Assembly (NCBI GenBank): GCA_022737715.1
Contig: JAIITD010000036.1
Span: 1 to 13,221 of the forward strand
Length of the DNA: 13,221 nucleotides
DNA from: Veillonella sp.
Lineage (GTDB): Bacteria; Bacillota; Negativicutes; Veillonellales; Veillonellaceae
Direction of reading: 5' to 3'
Shown: positions 9,007 through 13,221 of the stretch, piece after piece
Position numbering within the stretch: the stretch's first letter is position 1
Layout: the number at the start of each line of letters is the position of its first letter
Position numbers and translations under genes: made by a program
The notes under the pieces: generated by a model
Told to the model about the DNA's origin: nothing
The model's input: the letters and a program-made list of their open reading frames with translations, nothing else
Database searches by the model: none

Positions 9007-10137
9007 CTATTGTTTAGCTGTTTCAATTTGTGTTTTAGACAATTCAGTGGCTTGTACCTTTGCACCATTTTTAACTTTAGTTAAACCATCTACAACGATT
9101 TCATCACCATTTACAAGACCAGATTTAACGATTGTGAAAGCCCCTGTAGTGCCACCAAGTTCAACAGCCTTTTGAGATACTGTTCCATCTTGACCGATGA
9201 CATATACAAAGTTTTTATCCATAATTTGTAAAATAGCTTTTGTAGGTACCAAAATGGCATCCGTTAATTTTTCACCAGGAGAAATAACGGTAGCAAACAT
9301 ATTCGGTAACAATAAATGGTCAGGATTAGGGAAGGAAGCTTTCAAAATCAACTTACCTGTGGAAGGATCTAATGTTCTTGCCGCTTGAACAACAGAACCT
9401 ACTTGATTATATTCCTTGCCATCAGCTAAGCGTAATTTCAAATTAAGACCGCTGTTTTCATCACCAGAACGAGTAGCCATGAATTCAAGATACTCTTGTT
9501 CAGTCATGCTAAATTCAACGAAAATAGGATCTACAGAATCGATGGTTACCAATGTGGTAGATCCGGCATTAACAAATGTACCTATATCAACAGCATCCAT
9601 GCTCAATGTGCCGGAATATGGTGCATAAATGATAGTGTCACCCAAGTTATCTTGCGCAATCTTCAATGCTGCTTGTTGTGCTTCTACAGCTGCTTTAGCT
9701 TGTTCTGCAGCAGAACGTTGAGTATCTACGCGTTGGCGCGCAATCGCATCTTGACTTGCCAATGTTTCGTAACGACCTAAATCAGTTTCTGCATTTTGAT
9801 AATCTGCATTAGCTCTTGCTACATTAGCTTCCGCTGTTGCTACATTGGATTCATATTGGCGAGAATCGATGCGATATAAAGGTTGACCAGCTACTACTTG
9901 GTCCCCACCTTTAACAAATTTTTCCACCACATAACCAGTAACACGAGCATGTACAGCCACAGAATTTTCTGCCTTAACCGTACCCGTATAGGTTTGATCA
10001 ACTTGTGCGTTTTGCGATACGATTTTATACGAATTTACCGCCACATCAGCAGATTGCTGTTGTTGACTACCACAACCTGCCACCAGTAAAGCGGATACTG
10101 CTAATACTGCTAACATGCGTGAATATCGAGACTTCAT
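9007..10137 (-). CDS. RND efflux periplasmic adaptor (membrane fusion protein), lipoprotein, AcrA/MexA-like
   Basis: The adaptor links the RND pump to an outer-membrane channel. The 376-residue product starts with a lipoprotein signal (MKSRYSRMLAVLAVSALLVAGC); the lipobox ends at C22, so it should be anchored to the inner membrane by lipid. A split lipoyl domain follows (VHARVTGYVVEKFVKGGDQV at about 62-81, and YAPYSGTLSMDAVDIGTFV at 171-189). It flanks an alanine- and glutamine-rich alpha-helical hairpin at about 94-168. The beta-barrel domain has LDPSTGKLILKASFPNPDHLLLPNMF (256-281), the family signature, and a membrane-proximal domain ends the chain. The ATG at 10137 follows AAAAGGAG by 8 bases. 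The stop codon overlaps the ribosome binding site of the transporter, so the two should be made in a coupled way. Its promoter lies at about 10200-10228. Confidence 0.94.
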   Translation of the reverse strand: MKSRYSRMLAVLAVSALLVAGCGSQQQQSADVAVNSYKIVSQNAQVDQTYTGTVKAENSVAVHARVTGYVVEKFVKGGDQVVAGQPLYRIDSRQYESNVATAEANVARANADYQNAETDLGRYETLASQDAIARQRVDTQRSAAEQAKAAVEAQQAALKIAQDNLGDTIIYAPYSGTLSMDAVDIGTFVNAGSTTLVTIDSVDPIFVEFSMTEQEYLEFMATRSGDENSGLNLKLRLADGKEYNQVGSVVQAARTLDPSTGKLILKASFPNPDHLLLPNMFATVISPGEKLTDAILVPTKAILQIMDKNFVYVIGQDGTVSQKAVELGGTTGAFTIVKSGLVNGDEIVVDGLTKVKNGAKVQATELSKTQIETAKQ

Positions 10138-10152
10138 TACATGTACTCCTTT

Positions 10153-10185
10153 TCATAACACTAAATTTATAAGATCCAAATTCAT
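10153..10185 (-). other. Possible 10-residue leader peptide of the efflux operon
   Basis: A short reading frame ATG to TGA encodes MNLDLINLVL. It lies within the predicted efflux leader. Its stop codon directly abuts the AAAAGGAG ribosome binding site of the adaptor gene. The upstream ribosome binding site is weak (GAGAAA). Reading frames this short occur by chance in AT-rich DNA, so this is only a candidate for translational control. Confidence 0.2.
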
Positions 10186-10191
10186 AAATTT
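10163..10191 (-). repeat. AT-rich inverted repeat in the efflux leader
   Basis: AAATTTAT (10163-10170) and ATAAATTT (10184-10191) form perfect 8-base arms around a 13-base centre. It would occupy about +2 to +30 of the predicted transcript. It could be a repressor site or a weak hairpin at the mRNA 5' end. All pairs are A-T, so chance is possible. Confidence 0.35.
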
Positions 10192-10199
10192 CTCAATAT

Positions 10200-10228
10200 A
10201 TTGTACTTTATTCCCATGGGATAGTCAA
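10200..10228 (-). promoter_or_regulatory. Sigma-A type promoter of the efflux operon, with a palindrome in the spacer
   Basis: On the minus strand TTGACT (10223-10228) and TACAAT (10200-10205) are separated by exactly 17 bases; each hexamer matches the consensus at 5 of 6 positions. Transcription should begin near 10193, giving a leader of about 55 bases. The spacer contains the perfect palindrome TCCCATGGGA (10212-10221), GC-rich in an AT-rich region and well placed for a repressor to block polymerase. Promoter confidence is high; the operator is an inference. Confidence 0.75.
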
Positions 10229-10260
10229 GATTTCTATATCCTACAAACCTCTGATAAAGC

Positions 10261-10273
10261 TAGATATTATCTA
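10261..10273. repeat. Palindrome upstream of the efflux promoter
   Basis: TAGATA and TATCTA flank a single central T, a perfect 13-base palindrome about 33 bases upstream of the efflux -35 element. The position would suit an activator or a second repressor site. No regulator gene is present nearby to support this. Confidence 0.35.
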
Positions 10274-10288
10274 TATTTTTAAACATTC

Positions 10289-10302
10289 AATTGCGTACAA
10301 TT
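10289..10302. repeat. Second inverted repeat upstream of the efflux promoter
   Basis: AATTG and CAATT are separated by CGTA, giving a 14-base inverted repeat about 60 bases upstream of the efflux -35. It lies in the otherwise empty stretch between the ssrA terminator and the efflux promoter. It may be a regulator binding site, but short AT-rich repeats occur by chance. Confidence 0.25.
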
Positions 10303-10339
10303 TCACACCATATATTGTTGACTTTTATAAAAATTTGTG

Positions 10340-10395
10340 TACAAAACAAAAAATACCGAAGATTAGTATCATTACAAGATACTAATCTTCGGTAT
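10340..10395 (-). terminator. Intrinsic terminator of ssrA
   Basis: A perfect 18-base stem, ATACCGAAGATTAGTATC (10353-10370) with its complement at 10378-10395, closes on the 7-base loop ATTACAA. On the minus strand a T-rich tract (TTTTTTGTTTTGT) follows. The stem begins 11 bases after the mature tmRNA CCA end, as expected for a short 3' trailer removed by processing. It also insulates the efflux operon from the bioF-ssrA transcript. Confidence 0.92.
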
Positions 10396-10406
10396 GAATC
10401 ATCTCA

Positions 10407-10748
10407 TGGTGGAGATGAGGAGAGTCGAACTCCTGTCCAAAAGCGTTGCCATATAGACTTCTCCGAGCACAGTCTATGATTTAAGTCTCAAGTACCTATC
10501 GCTCACAGACAAACTACAGTACTCCAGTTCATGTTGTCTCGCCTAATTCATATGAACGACTAAATTAAGCCAGCCTACGGTTTGACGTCCGTTCACACTT
10601 GGTAGGCACAAGTATGAGGGACGTAGCTTATGCAGCTAATGCAAAATTTTCTTCTGCGTTTAAATGTTTTCCCACCGTTTAACGGCCCAATGGAACGCCG
10701 ACTCGCTATCTATACCACACTCGCCCCTGTCGAAACCTTTACATCCCC
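10407..10748 (-). ncRNA. ssrA: Transfer-messenger RNA (tmRNA, SsrA)
   Basis: tmRNA rescues stalled ribosomes: it accepts alanine, enters the A site with SmpB, and then serves as template for a degradation tag. The one-piece 342-base form starts GGGGATGTAAAGGTTTCGAC and ends with the encoded CCA. The 5' GGGGATG pairs with 3' CATCTCC, and the third pair is the G-U wobble required for alanine charging. The T arm is AGGAG-TTCGACT-CTCCT. The tag frame, 10657 to 10628, reads GCA GAA GAA AAT TTT GCA TTA GCT GCA TAA, giving AEENFALAA with the usual LAA end recognised by ClpXP. A strong promoter overlaps the end of bioF and a terminator follows. A 5' leader of roughly a dozen bases would be removed by RNase P. 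Confidence 0.97.
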
Positions 10749-10768
10749 ATGGGTTTGTTGGTTTATCT

Positions 10769-10797
10769 ATCATACCCCTAATGTATATTCATGTCAA
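10769..10797 (-). promoter_or_regulatory. Sigma-A type promoter of ssrA, overlapping the end of bioF
   Basis: On the minus strand a perfect TTGACA (10792-10797), a 17-base spacer and TATGAT (10769-10774) stand 20 bases before the mature tmRNA 5' end. The -35 lies in the bioF codons for Val-Asp-Met and the spacer runs across the bioF stop. The strength fits an abundant stable RNA. Confidence 0.85.
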
Positions 10798-11941
10798 CAA
10801 GTAATTCATGTAGCGTTTTTGCGACATAATCAACTTGTTCTTTACTATGAGCGGTTGTAACTGTCATGCGTAGCCGACTTTCACCAACAGGAACCGTAGG
10901 AGGACGAATGGCTGTAATAATAATACCTCGTTCTTCTAACTCACGGGCCAATGTTAAGGCTCGATCATTATCCCCTACCACAATTGGGAATATCGGTGTT
11001 TCGTCATCACAATCAATCCCCATAGCCTGTAATTTATGTGCCATATACACAGTGTTATCACGTAATGTATCAACCACAGATGGTTCATCATGTACAATTC
11101 GTAGGGCCTCTAAAGCCGCACCAATATCCGCTGGGGACAAAGCTGTAGAAAATATAAAGCTACGACTATAGTTAATCAGGTATTCTATTAATTCCTTACG
11201 CCCCGCCACATAGCCACCAACAGAACCTAAAGCCTTGCTCAAGGTACCAAGCTGTACATCTACATCGGTTAGACCAAAATGATGAGCTGTGCCGCGTCCA
11301 TTTCCGATGACACCAGTTGCATGCGCATCATCTACCATAAGAAGAGCATTATAGTCCTTACTTAACGCATACAGTCTATCTAATGGTGCAATATCTCCAT
11401 CCATGCTAAATACACCATCTGTAATAATCATTTTATGATCCGATTTGTAATTCTTAAGAATATATTCCGCATGTTCTACATCTTTATGTTTATACCGCTC
11501 AATATGAGCTCCACTCAGGCGACATCCATCTATGATACTCGCATGGTTCAATTCATCACTAATGATGACACTATGCTTATTCATTAAGGCCGTAATTGTA
11601 CCGACATTGGCCATATAGCCTGTATTAAATACGAGAGACTGCTCTGTTTCTTTAAAATTGGCTATAGCCCTTTCCAATTCCTTAAACAAAGGGAATGAAC
11701 CTGATGTAAGTCTAGCGCCACCAGATCCTGTACCATATTGTTGAATGGCTTGAATGGCCGCTTGTTGTACACGAGGTTCATGGGTAAGCCCCAAATAATT
11801 GTTAGATGCCATCATGATATACTCGCGATGATCTCGTTTTACACACACCGCATCTAAAGGCTCATAGGTCTTAATCATTCTCTTATTTTGTTCTTGTTCT
11901 TTAGCCTCTAGTTTTTTCTGAAAGTCTTGATAATAATCCAC
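10778..11941 (-). CDS. bioF: 8-amino-7-oxononanoate synthase (KAPA synthase), PLP-dependent
   Basis: BioF condenses pimeloyl-CoA with L-alanine, releasing CO2 and CoA, to give 8-amino-7-oxononanoate, the first ring-building step of biotin synthesis. The 387-residue product has the alpha-oxoamine synthase layout: SNNYLGL (46-52), GTGSGGARLTSG (70-81), H133 in LNHASIIDG stacking on the cofactor, D204 and H207 in VDDAHATG, and the PLP-binding lysine K236 in GTLSKALGSVGGYVAG. The C-terminal IRPPTVPVGESRLRMTV (345-361) binds the substrate carboxylate. Glycine C-acetyltransferase (Kbl) is a close relative, but the directly preceding bioW fixes the assignment. The start is GTG at 11941, one base after the bioW stop. 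Its only Shine-Dalgarno is a weak GGTGG inside bioW, so translation probably depends on ribosomes finishing bioW. Confidence 0.95.
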   Translation of the reverse strand: MDYYQDFQKKLEAKEQEQNKRMIKTYEPLDAVCVKRDHREYIMMASNNYLGLTHEPRVQQAAIQAIQQYGTGSGGARLTSGSFPLFKELERAIANFKETEQSLVFNTGYMANVGTITALMNKHSVIISDELNHASIIDGCRLSGAHIERYKHKDVEHAEYILKNYKSDHKMIITDGVFSMDGDIAPLDRLYALSKDYNALLMVDDAHATGVIGNGRGTAHHFGLTDVDVQLGTLSKALGSVGGYVAGRKELIEYLINYSRSFIFSTALSPADIGAALEALRIVHDEPSVVDTLRDNTVYMAHKLQAMGIDCDDETPIFPIVVGDNDRALTLARELEERGIIITAIRPPTVPVGESRLRMTVTTAHSKEQVDYVAKTLHELLVDMNIH

Positions 11942-11942
11942 G

Positions 11943-12671
11943 TTACCACCGTACCAATACTGTTGTATTCTCTAAATAATCGACAATTTCATGAATAGGC
12001 CTATTAGTATCAACAAAAAATACACGACCTCCAATAGGATTCCCCATTTCTTTCATATTCGGAATGCGATGATATATGCCATTACATGCCACATATCCCA
12101 CTGTATAATCAGGATCGTCGGACCAACAAAGTTCGCCTACAATCCCAGGACAAGATTGTACCTTTGTAGCCAGTACAAGAGCTTCACGCATGTGCACATT
12201 CATAGGTCTTGTTTCGTTGCCACACGCATCCATATGACTTACACGAACACCGCGCATCGTGTCTTGATCCAATCGCACACCTGTATTGGCATTCATTAGA
12301 ATAGCACCACGCATATTTCCAGGCAATTGTCCTAGTTCTGTGAAAGCATTTTCTACTGCTTCATGGCTCACTACAGATTGTAGTAAGTTTTTTGCTAATT
12401 CATGTGATTCTTTTACTGATGAAGTCTCATGTTCATCAACACCGATACAATCAACATATGTAATATCCTCATCGTGAATTGCATCTATACGAATATTGAT
12501 AAAATCCGATTTTCCTTTACTATGATGCAATGCACGATGAATTAAAGAGGATGCTACAGATTCTAAATCACTTTCATCGACAATGCGTTCAGCTCCAGAT
12601 ATATGGCGTCCCCCTTCTTCATGAGGTCCTCCTTCTGCACCGCGCATACGAATACTGTATAGCCCCATCAT
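11943..12671 (-). CDS. bioW: 6-carboxyhexanoate-CoA ligase (pimeloyl-CoA synthetase)
   Basis: BioW activates free pimelate with ATP and CoA to pimeloyl-CoA, the substrate of BioF. The 242-residue product follows the Bacillus subtilis BioW pattern closely: YSIRMR (5-10), HEEGGRHISGAER (17-29), SKGKSDF (51-57), RGAILMNANTG (121-131), GVRVSHMD (141-148), ELCWSDDPDY (180-189), VGYVA (191-195) and GRVFFVD (215-221). It is somewhat shorter than the Bacillus protein as I recall it, mostly at the C-terminus. The start is one of two adjacent ATG codons (12671 or 12668). The first overlaps the stop of the upstream membrane protein gene as TAATG, with AAAGG 7 bases before it, pointing to coupled translation. 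BioW implies that the cell has a source of free pimelate. No bioI or other pimelate-making gene is visible here. Confidence 0.95.
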   Translation of the reverse strand: MMGLYSIRMRGAEGGPHEEGGRHISGAERIVDESDLESVASSLIHRALHHSKGKSDFINIRIDAIHDEDITYVDCIGVDEHETSSVKESHELAKNLLQSVVSHEAVENAFTELGQLPGNMRGAILMNANTGVRLDQDTMRGVRVSHMDACGNETRPMNVHMREALVLATKVQSCPGIVGELCWSDDPDYTVGYVACNGIYHRIPNMKEMGNPIGGRVFFVDTNRPIHEIVDYLENTTVLVRW

Positions 12672-13162
12672 TACACAACCTTTCGAGGTGCACTATGTGT
12701 AGCTGCTGATACAGACTTTTTAAATACAGCAGTCATGATAGGCGCTACAATAGCGGTAAAGATCATACCAGGTACAGCCAACATAACCATAGCGAGAGCA
12801 CCTTTACCAACATAAACGGATAGTGTTAATCGAGCCACTGTAGATGCAATAGGACCACTTAGGATTACACCAAGCATATGATTTTTGCAAATCCATAACA
12901 AGAAACCAACGACCAATCTAAACTGCATAGCAATAGCAACACTAAGAAAATTTTGTGTCCCCAGTGCCAATCCGATAAGGCTGGATAAACAACCGCTTAT
13001 GATGTACTTTTTAAATCCGAAGGCCGCGCAAATTGCTACCGCTAGCGGGGCCGATAACTGGAACTCAATCCCCGGCACAAGATTAGGAATCTTGATAGCT
13101 CCTAAGATTGTAATCATAGCTGTTAAAATACCGATTTCTGTGATTTGACGAATTTGACTCAT
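12671..13162 (-). CDS. Small multi-pass membrane protein of the biotin operon, possible ECF-type substrate-binding component
   Basis: I do not recognise this 163-residue protein with certainty. It is very hydrophobic, with five or six likely membrane helices (about 8-25, 35-52, 53-70, 74-92, 96-116, 120-147) and a basic C-terminal tail (HSAPRKVV). Size, helix count and the small-residue-rich first helix (EIGILTAMITILGAI) resemble S components of energy-coupling factor vitamin transporters. I see no clear BioY signature. It is the first gene after a probable BirA operator and overlaps bioW by one base, so a role in taking up pimelate, biotin or another precursor is the natural inference. I start it at ATG 13162, with AGAGG 8 bases upstream; an in-frame GTG at 13171 lies on that ribosome binding site. 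No EcfA or EcfT genes are in view. Confidence 0.8.
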   Translation of the reverse strand: MSQIRQITEIGILTAMITILGAIKIPNLVPGIEFQLSAPLAVAICAAFGFKKYIISGCLSSLIGLALGTQNFLSVAIAMQFRLVVGFLLWICKNHMLGVILSGPIASTVARLTLSVYVGKGALAMVMLAVPGMIFTAIVAPIMTAVFKKSVSAATHSAPRKVV

Positions 13163-13188
13163 AGTATTCACCTCTTCATGTACTTACA

Positions 13189-13221
13189 TTGTCAACTAAA
13201 TAAATCACACTTTGTTTACAT
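13189..13221 (-). promoter_or_regulatory. Probable BirA (biotin repressor) operator
   Basis: On the plus strand the two half sites are TTGTCAACT (13189-13197) and TGTTTACAT (13213-13221), separated by 15 bases. This fits the known BirA pattern TTGTnAACC-N15-GGTTnACAA, with the core TGTnAAC intact on both sides. It stands 27 bases before the first gene of the bioW-bioF operon, as expected for repression by biotinyl-AMP-bound BirA. The site runs to the last base of the window, so its outer flank and the -35 region of the promoter are not visible. Confidence 0.7.

Noticed and set aside
10746..10753. CCCATGGG octamer at the tmRNA 5' end, also found in the efflux promoter spacer (10213-10220)
   Set aside because: Half of it is the mature tmRNA GGGG acceptor end, so the shared octamer is more simply a coincidence than a common operator.
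10630..10860. 76-residue plus-strand reading frame across ssrA and the end of bioF
   Set aside because: The bases are fully explained by tmRNA structure, the ssrA promoter and bioF on the other strand.
12671..13162. Naming the membrane protein BioY
   Set aside because: Context suggests a biotin-related transporter, but I cannot point to a BioY-specific motif, so a firm name would overstate the evidence.
13163..13171. GTG start at 13171 for the membrane protein
   Set aside because: The GTG directly follows and overlaps the GAGG ribosome binding site, leaving no spacing; the ATG at 13162 is well spaced.
1..13221. Mobile elements, CRISPR arrays, toxin-antitoxin or defence genes
   Set aside because: No direct repeat arrays, transposase or recombinase motifs, or short toxin-like gene pairs were seen. 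The window is almost fully occupied by recognised genes.

Overview
The window is AT-rich bacterial DNA (roughly 40% GC by eye). Every gene I can support lies on the minus strand, so the region is read from right to left. The gene set suggests a Negativicutes bacterium, a Firmicute with an outer membrane, most probably Veillonella or a close relative. The reasons are Firmicute-type neighbours (pcrA-ligA-gatC, a family II manganese pyrophosphatase, a BioW-type biotin pathway) together with a three-component RND pump that only makes sense in a cell with two membranes. The genus is an inference, not a database result.

In transcription order: (1) A biotin precursor operon (13221-10778) opens with a probable BirA operator at the window edge. 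It then encodes a small unassigned multi-pass membrane protein, BioW (pimeloyl-CoA synthetase) and BioF (8-amino-7-oxononanoate synthase), with junctions of a 1-base overlap and a 1-base gap. (2) The tmRNA gene ssrA (10748-10407) follows. Its consensus-like promoter overlaps the end of bioF, and it closes with an 18-bp terminator stem. (3) A control region of about 200 bases precedes an efflux operon (10137-5787) of a lipoprotein adaptor and an HAE1-family RND transporter, closed by an intrinsic terminator. (4) ppaC (5636-4695) is a single gene with its own extended -10 promoter and terminator. (5) pcrA and ligA (4584-364) encode a DNA repair helicase and the replicative NAD+-dependent ligase. 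(6) gatC (299-9) has its own strong promoter. Its stop codon is fused to a Shine-Dalgarno sequence for a gene just beyond the left edge, presumably gatA.

Most genes are ordinary housekeeping. The parts most worth a second look are the uncharacterised membrane protein leading the BirA-controlled bioWF operon, which is a candidate importer of pimelate or another biotin precursor, and the efflux control region. That region has a near-consensus promoter with a perfect palindrome in its spacer, further inverted repeats, and a possible 10-residue leader peptide. I found no insertion sequence, CRISPR array, prophage, tRNA gene or broken gene, and no wholly unknown multi-gene system.
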